Shown here piece by piece: positions 46,888 through 59,177 of a DNA stretch of 64,000 nt; the first letter of the stretch is position 1, and each line of letters opens with the position of its first letter. Origin of the DNA: Haliclystus octoradiatus. Lineage: Eukaryota; Cnidaria; Staurozoa; Stauromedusae; Haliclystidae. Position numbers and translations under genes: made by a program. The stretch is taken from the NCBI GenBank assembly GCA_916610825.1, contig OU744447.1:20553563-20617562 (forward strand), given 5' to 3'. The notes under the pieces were generated by a model. The model saw nothing but the letters and a program-made list of their open reading frames with translations, was not told where the DNA came from and did no database searches.

Positions 46888-48368
46888 AATGTTTTCATTA
46901 GTGCTGTTGCGTTTGCACCATACGATCGTGCAAAATTGTAATTAAATTGTAGTAATTTCAACTTGAATTTTTCTCAATTGCTTGAAGATAAATTGGATCA
47001 TAACGGTTAAACATTACAAAATTATACCGCTTTCCTTCTGATAATCATCGTAAGTTTAATTAAGCGTAGTAATATACTCTTAACGATTTAACGATGGCAA
47101 TTTGTTTTCAATGCGGCTATATTGACCAAAAGCCATATTTAACATCTAGATCTTGTTTAACCGGTACCGTACACATCATTTATTGACAAGTTTTATTGTA
47201 AATTCTATGTAAGTATTGTAGATAATCACAAGAAAGGTCCCCGCTTTATAATACGGTAACAGTGATATAATTTGTTTTCAGTCTCTCGTGTATCTGCTTT
47301 ACTTGCACGAACACCTTGTCAACCACACGCATCATATGAGCTTGGAAAAACAAAATATTATTCAAAAGGCCTCGAAAGCGATCACAAGTCGTTATAAAGT
47401 TCGGGTTGTATCATACTTAATGCAAATGATTAATTAATTTGCCTTAATCTCTCTTATAGTTTGAGATCGATTAGTCGCGATCATTGCAAATTAAGTTCAT
47501 GAACCTTTCATTTATTATTACAATCCGATTATGTCAGTCCTTTCTGAGTTCGTGAATGTCACGAACATGGAGCATTCAACATTCTGTAGATAGATATACA
47601 TCATACACTCATATTTGAGGTCCCCCGAGGGGGGTGCTTGCTAGGTTCCCAAGTTCCAATGAAAAAACATTTGTTCTCACTTTTCGTATATCTCCCCTAA
47701 ACATTTTTCTGGAAGACAGCATTTCATTACGTCCACAACTTTCATCGGAACTCGCTTAACACCTTAATCTTTTTGAAGGTTTTGCTTGTCTTTGGTGCCA
47801 AATTAAATGCAATCACTGCAACACGAAATAACCACTTTATATTCCACCACCCATGGCCGTAATCATTTATCTGCCACTATAAACTGTAGGGCGGTATTTC
47901 TTTCCAACAATGGGCATACACGCATACTGTATTTAAAAAGCTTTGTGGAGGGTATCAAGAGTACAAATCTGCGCTTGTATGAAAAAAATTATTTAGTTTT
48001 CAGGATTGTAGAAAGGAAATCGTTTTCTTCAGTGAAAACTTGATGCTGACATTATATAAAGTGGAAGCGCGCGTAGTGTCTACATTTAGTCTAAATCCAT
48101 CGACCATTAAGATGTGGAATCAATGGAAAGAAAATGCGGGAAGAAATCAAAACTCATCGTTTTATGGTGCATACACATGTCAATATACTGAATGTTTCCC
48201 ACTTTGTTTGTTGTTTACTAACAATGGATAGTGTAAAAAGTGTACAGAATATTAATTGGCCGTTTAGATGAAAGAAGCCAAAATTAATTACAATTGCGGT
48301 ATGAGGCAAAGACTAGTGATTGTTTTTTATCATTAATTTCATAACCTAAAATGTTTTTTAAATAATAA
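46888..48368. other. Intergenic region between UGT B and PDIA6
   Basis: About 1.5 kb with only short plain ORFs (47807-48231 on plus). A GC-rich patch ccccgaggggggt lies near 47623. The right end should include the PDIA6 3' UTR. Nothing else recognised. Confidence 0.35.
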
Positions 48369-51300
48369 TTAAAGCTCTTCTTTAGTGGGTGTTTCGTTAT
48401 CATCCTCTAAATCTTTCAAATCAAATTCTTCTTCAACAGGTAGCTCTCCATCTTTACCGTCCCATGGTGAACGATCTTCTAATTTAGGTAGACCATCCCG
48501 TAATGGTTCAGTGCGACCACGCCCAACAGCAATAGATTTCAATAATTCATCAATACCACTTGAGCTAAATGATCCTTTCAATGGGACATAGACCTTCTTA
48601 CGGATATTAACAACGGCCAATGCTGGATAACCAAATCCTCCCATACCTAGAGCACTTTCAAGATTTTGATGTGTTGTTGCTGGAGTCCAAACCCAGCCCC
48701 ACATTTTACGTTTGTATTTATCCCCTAAAACTTTCAACATTTCAATCATTTCATTACGTCCAGCAGCTTGTGTATCTAAGATATCTGGCAATACTGAAAT
48801 GACACAGATAGGTTTCTCATTGCATTCAGCTCGTAGTTTATCATCATTAACTAATTCAATAACCTCTGGTGGTTCAATTGCGGCAGTGTGTAGTTCAAGA
48901 GCGTAGGCAACAATATCAGATGCTGTACGTCCACCTTCATAATTTGACACAGATGAAGAATCTTTGGCACCAGCTGAGAATACTTTGATTGTTGGATAAC
49001 CTTGAACACCGTAACGAGATGCCATGACGGTATGGACTGTAGCATCAAGTGTTCCCATTTTTACTTTGCCTTTCAATTCAGATGCAGCTTTAGTCCATTC
49101 TGGAGCAAGTCTTTGACAATGACCACACCTATAGAAGTGAAGATGATGAAATCAATCAATAGGATTGTAGTTTTTAGCGAATTGTGATTTAAAACTGCAC
49201 ACATGATCATCTAGTTTCAAAATAAGTCACAGTTGGAAGCTGTTGTTGGAATTTGAAAATAAAATTTGAAAGGTCTTATATGATTATAGGTTAAGATTTA
49301 AGCTTCAACACACATGCATAGACTTACCATGGGGCAAAGAATTCAACCAACCAAGGTTCCTTGCTGTTCATTACTTCTTTCTCGAAATTGCTGTCTGTAA
49401 GTTCAATGACATCATCAGCACTCCCACTTCCACCACTACCACCAGACTGAAATATTCAAACAAATTCATCACATCAATACGCCTAATAGTATGGTCATGA
49501 TTAAAAGTCGCATTAACCTGTGAATTGCAGCAACCTGCCTATAATGGTCACATACACAATAATGAGTTTATCTGCTGACACTAGGTTGAATTATCATATT
49601 AAGTTGGTAGGTTCAAAGTACTACTGGATTTACTAAAAAATATCATTACTGGATTTACTAAAAAATATCAGTCATAAACTGTACAGGAATGTATCATATA
49701 ACTGACAATTGATCGATGAAGTCTCAGTCTTCCTGCAAGATTCAACCAGCTAATCGTTAACTTATTTATATGTTAGATAACTTGGATGTTGTTGATAACA
49801 CTATTTCAAATAAGTTGACATGTTCTTGGCAGTTGATATCTTGTGAGATTTGATATTGAAAGCCATAAAATGAATGCAGTTTTTGAATATCATTAAATTA
49901 TCTTACAGATCCACCACCACCACTGCTTCTTCCTCCACCATTCATTCTTGCATTAACTGCAGCTTTAACCATCTTCAATGCTTCATCAACAATAGCTTTG
50001 GCGTTTCTTGCACCTATGGAATAAATGTGATATTATTATTAGATTAACATTATTTATTAGATTTGCGTTGCTGTTTATTACAAAACATTAGATCAGTTTG
50101 TGAAAACCTAGAAGTAGATCGAAATTTAATTCGCTTGTATTAATTTTACTGATAAGCTTTATTGACAAAATATATTGGCAAGAAATAACATGAAATAGTG
50201 ACCATTACAGACAGATGACCTTTATGTGAAGGTTAAACTCAGTAAAAGACAAGAACCTGAAAAACTGTTCTATAGGATTGTCAGAACCTGTTATAACGGT
50301 CACATCTATAAAGCAGCCACCTGTCTATAGTGGCCACTATTGCAATAGCTAAAATAATATTTTCTATTGAATAAAACCTTTATATAAAGGCCACCTGTTT
50401 ATAGTGGTCAATTTATCTACCTCTCTTAGCTGGCTGTTATATACAGGTTTCACTGTAGTAGATCTGATTGTATCAGAATTCCATTATTTTGGATCTGAAA
50501 ACCCAAGAACTAAGCTACGATGTATATTCGTACGTAAAAATTGAACAGATATTATCAAGCAAGTCGAAAAAATGTTGTCACTTGGTAGTTGTTAGTGATA
50601 AATGCTAGATATCCTGTCTTGTGTGGTAAGTTAAGCATTGCCTACCTTGGAAATCTTGTGGAGAGTTTTTGTTCATTCCGAATGTTTTGATGGTTGGGAA
50701 CCCTTTGATGCCATATGGACCACCAACTGATTGATGTTGATCCATATCAACTGCACCAACATTCACAATTCCCTGTATAGATTAATAATTATGCAAATTA
50801 TCAGTATATTCAGAAATAGACAATTATCTTCAAAATTGTAACTTTACATGTAAAATTCAATCCAAGTTTTGAAAAGGTAAAATGATTGAAAATAGTGAAT
50901 TTAGTGGCATACGTTGAATTATATCTGCTTTTAGATGTCACAATTGAAAAGTAAATTCATTGTAATTCTCCAATTAACATTGGTGCAATCTGAATCTACA
51001 TGATAATTTTTGGTGTCATTTGCACTTTATTCAGGGCCGTTTTTACTGGTAGGCACTAGAGGCACGTGCCTCCGGCCCGCCGATGAAAGTCGGCCCTCCA
51101 AAAATTAAATTGAAAATCAATTTAGGCTACAATGTTTTGATAAATCAATATTGCATTTAATCTTGATTTGAAGGTTGCCAACATTGGGGCAATTACAACT
51201 CCGTTCGGTAGGTCGTTCCACCACGAAATGTCCTTCTGCAAGAAAATTTTCTTCATGCTACTGTTAGCATTTAAGGATAGACCTGCATGATTTTTAGTTT

Positions 51301-52515
51301 TAGACTATGCCCACGCATGATGGAAGATAAGAGCAGCCCTTTTTTCATAATACGTTATCAATAGCATCATAACATTGAGAATTTTCATCACACGGCTGTA
51401 ACCCTTCATAATTTTCAGATGTTCTTCATTAAATATATGCTGACATTTTAATCACATACCGGTATATTGACACTTCCTTATTTTACCTACTTTACATTGA
51501 TCGTTATTATCAATATTGTATCTAGGACTTCATTTATTAATTGGTACTTCTGTTTTACTTTACATTAATTTTCATAAATTAGTTTACATTAATTTTCATA
51601 GATACTATTAGTACTGCTACCACTAAGTTATTATTCTCATTGATATTGAAAAGCGCTTAGAACTGCTTGATATAATTTAGCAACAATCTTCAAGTTACAT
51701 TTTTCAAGAAAAATGGATTGTGCCTCAAACATTTTAAACATCCTTCTTTGAACCAGTCTATTGAAGACCATATCAATTCAATTTCAAAAAAATCCAATAG
51801 CCAACTAACCATTCACTATATGTAATGTGGGAGTCAAATTTAGCCAAACAGCATCATATCAAGGTTGCCCTCCCCTGATCAGTGACTACAGCCCAAAAAT
51901 TCTAAAAACGGCCCTGACATTAAAATTACAATTTATATTATATTTTTGAGACACAAATCGAAGGAGTTACAAATAAAAACCTTTAAAGGAGCAAAATAGA
52001 ACGGTGGCAGCTATAAAGCTCAATTTGAATTAACATTAGCATACATGCATCGATCAACCTTATTCATGGCTTCGGCATGGCTTCAAATTTCAGTTTCAGC
52101 ATGGTTATCAGACACAGAAACAATACGAACGACAAACACGCACATGACTCTAAGCGCGTAGAGCCCGCCGGTCATGGTTTCTCCTTTAAGCAGCATCATC
52201 TCATTTGAGGTGTACCCTAGCTCTCCCTACCTTTAAAGCAGTTGCTGCTTTCTTCCATTCTGGAGCAAGAGATTGACAATGACCACACCTGATACAGAGT
52301 TATAATATTTCATATAAATTGATATTGATGTACGTGGGGTTCAGAATCATGATTGTTAAAAAACTTAACTCACCATGGTGCATAGAATTCTACCAACCAT
52401 AAATCATCACTTTGAATAACCTTGGATTGGAAATTAGCAGCAGTGAGTTCAACTACATCAGTAGCTGGACCATACATGCCATGGGCAAACCCAATGGTGG
52501 CACACACCACAAAAA
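48369..52515 (-). CDS. PDIA6: Protein disulfide-isomerase A6 (P5 type), first coding exon not assigned
   Basis: ER-lumenal thiol-disulfide oxidoreductase that forms and reshuffles disulfides in secretory proteins. Six exons join in frame: 52374-52515, 52231-52288, 50646-50772, 49907-50013, 49328-49446 and 48369-49128 (GT-AG throughout). Exon 52374-52515 gives the end of a signal peptide ([11 protein letters not shown]) and the start of the first thioredoxin domain. Both CGHC active sites are split by an intron after the Trp codon (APW|CGHC), the same place in each domain, a trace of internal duplication. Between the domains is a Gly/Ser linker. The last exon holds the rest of the second domain, the non-catalytic b domain, an acidic tail ([12 protein letters not shown]) and the retention signal KEEL. 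Length and order fit PDIA6. The start exon lies to the right of 52515. Confidence 0.93.
51032..51916. mobile_element. hAT-like non-autonomous element carrying a LINE 3' fragment
   Basis: Lies in the PDIA6 intron between 50772 and 52231. Terminal repeats CAGGGCCGTTTTTA and complement fit hAT-type ends. The flanking 8-mers (ACTTTATT and ACATTAAA) agree at 5 of 8 positions, so the target duplication is decayed or not real. The minus strand near 51260-51150 encodes [15 protein letters not shown] and [11 protein letters not shown], the C-terminal block of CR1-group reverse transcriptases. No transposase. Confidence 0.55.
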
Positions 52516-53134
52516 CTGAAAAAATAATATGTTACAAAATGCTCAAAGTACAGTTATCTTGCAATTAGACCAGATCCTTAGGCCTACAGTGTAGGCTAGC
52601 CTATAAGCTTACTTCTGAACAAAATTGTATCAAATTAAGGGCACTGATCATGCCAGGGTCCGACAAAGTCCGGAAACTTGGATAACTGGTTTGCAGAAGA
52701 CTAGCCAAATTCAGAAAAAAGGCAAAATGCTGCATACACAGCTAAAATTGTTAGAAAAATATGAAAAATGAAATTTCAGTTTTACTAATTATGGACTCAC
52801 TATTCGATTTTATTTGAGTTTGTTGATCAAACAAACAAATCAAAATTCATTAAAATCATCCATTTTAACAAGATGACAGCTATAAGAACTTTTTATGAAA
52901 ACGTTCAAACTAAATTTCTAACTTTCACATCGAAAATGGATTTTATCTCTCATTTTGAACAAAGTCAATGTGGGTAAAGGTACAAAAAAACAAAACAAAT
53001 TATGTCACTATTTGGCAAAAATTTCCGTATCTCGCTACCAGATATACCAATTCTCATCCCCGTTTCTCAGTTAGGAACATTTTCGCATTCTTGCATCCCA
53101 TTTTATTTCTTTCCCAATAAATCTATTAAAATGT
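52516..53134. other. PDIA6 5' intron or upstream DNA
   Basis: AT-rich, no coding sequence accepted. An ATG-led 13-codon stretch ending at a donor-like GTAAGC near 52610 is out of phase with the next exon. Confidence 0.3.
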
Positions 53135-54086
53135 AGCCTGCGCTCAGACCTTACTTGAAAATCTTACTTCCTCGTTAGAAAGGTCTGCGCATCCAAACGA
53201 AATCTGTTGTTCTGACAGGAAGTGCTGAGACGACCAAAACATGGACACACTCTGCGGGAAACGCATACTTTGCAATGTCGACCATTTGCACGAAAACAAC
53301 ACATCCAGAGATAAGAAAATATACTTTTAAAAATGAAAGGTTTTAACCTATTTATTTTTATATAAACAGTTCCACTTTTATAGAACTTTTAGATTTTCTT
53401 TTAGTGAAATTACCAGAAAATAACTCAACAAGAATTGGTTTTGTTAGAAATTCAGTTGAGTTCAGTAGGTTTAGCTATTAAATAAGCCAAATCCAAGTTA
53501 TTATCAGTGATACTGTGGTGTTTCTGTCTCTTAATAATGTTTATCAACTCGAGTTTTCATTCATTTTGAACCGGCAATGAATATTTGACTGGAATCATTG
53601 TCAAGGTCAGTGATTTAGGCCTAGGCCTACTGTTTTATTGATCAGTTGCTTTTAAGTCAAATGTTTGAAATATTTGTAAATACGGCAGTCCAAATAAAAT
53701 TAACTTTGAGAAACCTTTCTTAATATTTGATAATTACGGAAACCAACGAGAACATGATACCATCTTTGTTGTAAAATCAAAATTTGATATGTTAATCCCG
53801 TTCATTCCGTAAACTGCATAAATTGTTTATCATCGATGGCTACAGGTTGTTCAATGCGAAGACAATTTTGAATGTTTGATGTAAAAATAATTTGCTAAAC
53901 AATAGTTAAAAACATTAATTACCAATCACTGACCAGGTACAAGATATGTTGTACCCAAGAACGATTGGTTGAAATCATAATAGCCTTTAATTATGACATT
54001 TCCTCTCTGAATAAGAGATTTCGCTCGGATGTGCAGACCTTACTAACGAGTAAGTAAGATTTTCAAGTAAGGTCTGCGCGCAGGCT
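53135..54086. mobile_element. MITE with long terminal inverted repeats (AGCCTGCG family)
   Basis: The left end AGCCTGCGCTCAGACCTTAC and the right end (complement reads AGCCTGCGCGCAGACCTTAC) match for about 45 bases and more loosely to about 80. The 0.95 kb element has no ORF of note. AAAATGT occurs next to the left end and four bases past the right end, a possible target duplication. Confidence 0.6.
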
Positions 54087-54159
54087 AACTAAAATGTAGA
54101 TATTCAATCTGGGTGATTTTTTCTAATATGGCTATCTAGGTATATATCACAGTCATAGA

Positions 54160-54544
54160 GGTGTACAGGAGCCGCACTGGAGTAAATTCTTCTCTAGTCA
54201 TGAGTAGGAGCTGAGCTGGAGTGTAGAATACAATTCAGATAATTTCTTACTAATCATAGCAAAATTGTCTGCACATTCTACATAGGGGTTGGATTCAAGG
54301 ATTGGCTACGTATTCAGATTACGTTAATTTATTTTATACCTTCCTATGTTTGCTTAATTTTGGATTTATAAATTAATCCAATTTCGGACTTTGTAGGCTA
54401 CAGGAGTCTATTTGAATAAATTTTGGGACCAAAGCTGGAGTATACATCTACTTTTCTTACATTTTCAGAGCCAGACTCAGAGTCAAACACTTCTCTAAGG
54501 ATTTTTTTCGAACTCAGAGTAAAAAAATTCGGACTCCGTACACC
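54160..54544. repeat. Possible MITE with GGTGTAC ends
   Basis: Starts GGTGTACAGGAG and ends CTCCGTACACC. The match at the ends is short and imperfect, and the target duplication is not adjacent. The interior has several tctgGAGTnnA-like words. Confidence 0.35.
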
Positions 54545-54988
54545 CTCTGGTATATCACATTATCAATACGCCTATTTAGTATCTTTTGATCGCAAGTAAG
54601 TCAACTCATGAACGGTATGGGGTCACTCCATGTCAACTCGCAAACAAAAACCCTCACCCTCGGCCTCTCAGAATTTAATGAAACTTATTTTACCAAAAGA
54701 TAATGAAGTGAATATCAACTTGGCGAAGTTTGGAGTGATTTAGTCAAAAAGTGAAGAAAAAAATAGAGCCCGTTAAAGATTACGAGAAAATTAGGCAATT
54801 TTATGGTGAACATTTTATTTTCAATTTGTGTTTGCTGTCAAAATGCAATATAAATGAAACACATATTATTCGAAAGCTCGGACCATCTAGTTTTTATTTA
54901 TGTATGTTTCAAAAAGCAACATAAAATAGTTTTTTTTTTAATTAATATTTTCAAGAAAATGTTTGGGGCTAATTTTCGAAATGAGACC

Positions 54989-55140
54989 TGTTATAATGTT
55001 AGCCATCTTTAGTCTGTAACTTACTATTCATGTAAATGAGGCTACTCAATAAGTTCAGTAGCACATGTAAGCTTAGGGAGAGCTTGAACTTATGATTACA
55101 TACTTATACATTATTCATGTTTATTCTATACGTTATAACA
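54989..55140 (+). repeat. 5' LTR of Ty3/Gypsy element
   Basis: 152 bp, TG...CA ends, preceded by the AGACC target duplication and followed directly by the primer-binding site. Confidence 0.95.
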
Positions 55141-55167
55141 TGGTGTCAAGTGGGATTTAACACATAA

Positions 55168-58100
55168 TTGAATAAAATGGCATTAAATGAAGGTGGGTTA
55201 AGACCACCTGGACCTTTTGAAGCAAATAATAATCAAGACTTAAGCAAAAGCTGGAACGACTGGGAAGAAGGTTTTGAGTTTTACCTTATTGCTACCAATA
55301 AAAAGAAGCAACCTGAAGAAACAAAGGTAGCAATACTACTGACCTTACTGGGACAAAATGGAAGAACAATTTACAGAGGATTACAACTAGAGGATAGAAA
55401 CAATTTGAAAGAAGTTTTAAAAGGATTTAGAACATATTACAACCCTAAACGAAATGACAGTTTTGAGAGCTATAAATTCTTTTCTAGAAAACAAGCATCA
55501 GATGAAGCTTTTGATACTTTTCTTACTGATCTCAGAAATCAGTTAAAATACTGTAACTATCCAGGGATACAATCAGATGATGGCGCAATGCTAGAAGACA
55601 GACTTCTTCGAGACCAAATAGTCTTAGGGATTTATTCGGACAGCATCAGGGAACAATTATTATACACTGACGACTTAAGTCTGGAAAAAGCAATCCAGAT
55701 TTGCCGTCACAAGGAGAGTGCAGTAAAAATTGGTAGTCAGATTAATAACCAAGCTACATCTGTCGACAGAATTTCTGCCACAAGCAACTCATCTAAAGTT
55801 AAGACAAGAAAGGAGAGGAGACAAATAACGAATTGCAAATATTGTGGCGGTGAACATTTACAAGGTAGTTGTCCGGCTTATGGAAAAAAATGCCATAGTT
55901 GTGATAAACTCAACCATTTTGCTACAGTTTGCAGAAGTAAATCAAGCAGTGACCAAAATAATCCAGAATCAATAAACACTATAAACAGTCAAGTTAAAGA
56001 AATTGATCATCGTTTTGTTCTCCAGGTAAACAAAGCAGGACAGAAAAAAGAATGGATTATAAAATTGGGTTTAGAAAATGATAAATCATTCATAGCCAAA
56101 GTAGACACAGGAGCTGGATGCAATATTATGCCATCAGAAATTCACAAAAGATTACTTCCGAAACAAACTCTTGAAAAATGCAATACAGTATTAGAAGCAT
56201 ACGGTGGTACCAAGCTTAAAGTTATTGGCAAAAGTAACATTTTGGTCCTGTATCAAGCAAAGTACCATCTACTAGAATTTATTATTGTCCTCAATGGCAC
56301 AGCCACTTTATTGGGCTACCCATCATTAAGATCTCTAAATATTGTACCACAACCAGAGCAAATACTTACAGTAAATCAACCTAATCATGAGATCGCAAAA
56401 CGTTATGAGTCTGTTTTCGTTGGAAATGGCAAACTACCAGGTGTGCACAACATTAAATTACGAGACAATCATACACCAACTATCCATGCTGCACGCCGTG
56501 TACCATTTAGACTAAAAGACCAATTGAAACAAACACTAGATACTATGGAAAATGATAAAATGATAACTAGAGTCACAACCCCCACAGAATGGGTCAATCC
56601 AATAGTCGTTGTTACCAAACCCAATGGCTCACTCAGAATCTGTCTGGATCCATTGTCGTTGAATCAAGCCATTAAAAGAGAACATTATCAAGTACCGACA
56701 GCTGAAGAAATATTTAGCAAAATTCATGGCTCAACCATATTTTCTACGCTCGACGCAATGAGTGGTTTCATGCAAGTAGCACTTGATAAAGAAAGCAGTT
56801 TTGTTACAACATTTGGGACACCGTTTGGCAGGTATCGATTTCTTAGGCTTCCATTTGGGATCTGTTCGGCACCAGAGGTTTTCCACAGAATTGTAGCAGA
56901 ACATTTTCAAGACTTGCCAGGTGTAGAAATATACATTGATGACATTTTAATACATGGCAAAGATCAGGAAGAACATGACCGACGCCTGATTGCTGTTCTA
57001 GACAGGTGCAAGAAGTTGAATTTAAAACTAAACAGAAACAAATGCAATTTCAGTCAAACCAAAACCAAATACCTTGGACAAATTATAAGCGCAGAGGGCG
57101 TTTCACTAGATCCAGACAGAGTAAAAGCTATATGCAACATGCCACAACCAGAAAATAAGGAAGATTTACGCCGCTTACTAGGCATGGTAACATACATTGC
57201 AAAATTCTGCCCGAATTTATCGCAACACACTGGAACACTAAGAGACCTTTTGAAAGATCAAGTTGCCTTTACGTGGGATGAAAACCACACAAAATCATTC
57301 AAACAAATAAAGAGTTTAATTATCTCAGCACCAACTCTAAAATTATTCAATGTGGATGCTCATGTTACTGTATCTGTTGACGCATCTAGCCATGGGCTAG
57401 GGGCAGTCCTTCTGCAAGATGGTCAGCCAATTGAATACGCTTCTTGCTCGCTAGATAAAACACAAAGAAATTATGCACAAATTGAGAAGGAAATGCTAGC
57501 AATTCAATTTGGATTAACACGATTCCATCAATTTGTCTATGGTCAAGCTACTACGGTAATCACCGATCATAAACCATTACTGGGAATAATGGCAAAACCA
57601 ATATCTGATATATCACCAAGATTGGCTAGGATGCGCCTCAAATGCTTACGATATCATTTCACTCTTTGTTTTGAACCTGGGATCAATCTTGTACTGGCTG
57701 ACACAATGTCGAGAGCTCCGCTATCTATCGAATGTGCCGACTACTCAGATTCAGAGATTATTCGCATATGTGACGTTATTGTACCGGAAAAAAAGATTGA
57801 TACGTCCGAGGTAACAAAGAAGGATCCTACCCTTCAAGCGGTTATTCTCTATTTACAGAATGGTTGGCCAGAGAAGAAAGCCCTACTACCAAATGCAGTA
57901 AAGCCATTCTGGGGTGAAAGAAACAATTTATCGTATTATGATGGCATACTATTCAGAAATAGTCAAATAGTCATCCCTACATCACTGATATCGTCTACAC
58001 TACAAGAGATTCATCATGGTCATTTTGGTATATCCAAGTGTATCGAACGTGCTAAGTCTGCCGTATATTGGCCAGGATACGTAGCCCAAATAACAGATTT

Positions 58101-59100
58101 AGTTTCGTCATGTGGTATATGCCAACAACATAGGAACTCTAATGCAAAAGATAACTTTATTACATACCCAATACCAGAGTATCCATTTCAAACAGTGTCA
58201 ACTGATTTGTTTGAGATTAACAGCATACACTACTTATTAACCGTTGATTTATATTCAAAATGGACCACTGTTACACGGTTAAATCAAACAAAGTCTTTCG
58301 ATGTAATAACGGAATTTAAAAAAATATTCGCAAGTTATGGCATACCAGAAAAGCTCATCAGTGACAACGGACCACAATACGGCAGCCAAGAAATGAGGGA
58401 TTATGCATTGGCAAATAACATAACACAAATAACATCAAGCCCAATCTATCCGCAATCTAATGGATCTGCGGAGCGACATGTGCAGAACACAAAAATACAC
58501 TTTATCAAGATGAAGGAGGAAGGGAAAGATCTGCAAGAAACTCTCACAGCTCTTCGCAGCACTCCACTTGGGGATGGTTTGCCCTCACCAGCTGTTCTAC
58601 TACAAGGAAGAAACTTGCGAACTGGATTACATAGCATAACACACCATCTCAAACCACAATTCTGGAAGTCAACTGATGTCCGCCGAATACTTGCTACTAG
58701 GCAAGGCTCTGCCGCTTGGTATTATCAGAACTCAGCTGCCCATAGAAGTGTCCTCTGGCCTGGCCAGGCAGTGCGTCATAGGCAAGGAAAATTATGGCTA
58801 CCAGCAAACATTATCAAACATGCAGATGCACCCAATTCATACATTATTGAAACAGCAACAGGTCAAATATTACGACGTACAAGAAGTCACCTTCTTGTAG
58901 ATTCAGAGAAGTATAATGGTGATAAGCCGGAAATATATTTTCACACACCACAACCAAACAACCAATTCCAAGAAGAATCAAATCTTAGAACTATACCAGT
59001 TCAACCCAATAATGTTACAGATCACCAGCCTGACATGGAGCTTGAGAATAGAAAATCTGATCGCACAATCACGAAACCAAGCAGATACCTACAGTCTTAA
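55168..59100 (+). CDS. Ty3/Gypsy gag-pol polyprotein
   Basis: Single frame of about 1,307 aa counting from the ATG at 55177 (the frame opens slightly earlier without an ATG). Order: gag capsid-like region (about 1-210); zinc knuckles CKYCGGEHLQGSC and CHSCDKLNHFATVC (about 225-260); aspartic protease with VDTGAGCNIMP (about 310); reverse transcriptase with RICLDPLSLNQ, FSTLDAMSGFMQV and EIYIDDILIHG (about 480-600); RNase H with VSVDASSHGLGAVLLQ (about 735); integrase with an HHCC zinc finger, STDLFEI, DNGPQYGSQ and PQSNGSAERH (about 950-1110); then a C-terminal tail. The pol order RT-RNase H-integrase is the Ty3/Gypsy order. No envelope gene. Gag and pol share one frame, which some Gypsy families use. 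Confidence 0.95.
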   Translation: MNKMALNEGGLRPPGPFEANNNQDLSKSWNDWEEGFEFYLIATNKKKQPEETKVAILLTLLGQNGRTIYRGLQLEDRNNLKEVLKGFRTYYNPKRNDSFESYKFFSRKQASDEAFDTFLTDLRNQLKYCNYPGIQSDDGAMLEDRLLRDQIVLGIYSDSIREQLLYTDDLSLEKAIQICRHKESAVKIGSQINNQATSVDRISATSNSSKVKTRKERRQITNCKYCGGEHLQGSCPAYGKKCHSCDKLNHFATVCRSKSSSDQNNPESINTINSQVKEIDHRFVLQVNKAGQKKEWIIKLGLENDKSFIAKVDTGAGCNIMPSEIHKRLLPKQTLEKCNTVLEAYGGTKLKVIGKSNILVLYQAKYHLLEFIIVLNGTATLLGYPSLRSLNIVPQPEQILTVNQPNHEIAKRYESVFVGNGKLPGVHNIKLRDNHTPTIHAARRVPFRLKDQLKQTLDTMENDKMITRVTTPTEWVNPIVVVTKPNGSLRICLDPLSLNQAIKREHYQVPTAEEIFSKIHGSTIFSTLDAMSGFMQVALDKESSFVTTFGTPFGRYRFLRLPFGICSAPEVFHRIVAEHFQDLPGVEIYIDDILIHGKDQEEHDRRLIAVLDRCKKLNLKLNRNKCNFSQTKTKYLGQIISAEGVSLDPDRVKAICNMPQPENKEDLRRLLGMVTYIAKFCPNLSQHTGTLRDLLKDQVAFTWDENHTKSFKQIKSLIISAPTLKLFNVDAHVTVSVDASSHGLGAVLLQDGQPIEYASCSLDKTQRNYAQIEKEMLAIQFGLTRFHQFVYGQATTVITDHKPLLGIMAKPISDISPRLARMRLKCLRYHFTLCFEPGINLVLADTMSRAPLSIECADYSDSEIIRICDVIVPEKKIDTSEVTKKDPTLQAVILYLQNGWPEKKALLPNAVKPFWGERNNLSYYDGILFRNSQIVIPTSLISSTLQEIHHGHFGISKCIERAKSAVYWPGYVAQITDLVSSCGICQQHRNSNAKDNFITYPIPEYPFQTVSTDLFEINSIHYLLTVDLYSKWTTVTRLNQTKSFDVITEFKKIFASYGIPEKLISDNGPQYGSQEMRDYALANNITQITSSPIYPQSNGSAERHVQNTKIHFIKMKEEGKDLQETLTALRSTPLGDGLPSPAVLLQGRNLRTGLHSITHHLKPQFWKSTDVRRILATRQGSAAWYYQNSAAHRSVLWPGQAVRHRQGKLWLPANIIKHADAPNSYIIETATGQILRRTRSHLLVDSEKYNGDKPEIYFHTPQPNNQFQEESNLRTIPVQPNNVTDHQPDMELENRKSDRTITKPSRYLQS

Positions 59101-59177
59101 TGTACTGTACCTATACAGTAAAAATAAAATAAAATAAATAAAAACATTATAATGATATAATCAGTGAAAAAGGGAGA

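Noticed and set aside
48385-49187. Plus-strand ORFs opposite PDIA6
   Set aside because: They are shadows of the minus-strand coding exon with no features of their own.
53220-53290. Candidate PDIA6 first exon (minus ATG near 53277)
   Set aside because: It lies within the 53135-54086 MITE, has no hydrophobic signal sequence and no donor in the right phase.
58446-58900. Extra ORFs in other frames within the Gypsy pol region
   Set aside because: Shadows of the long gag-pol frame.
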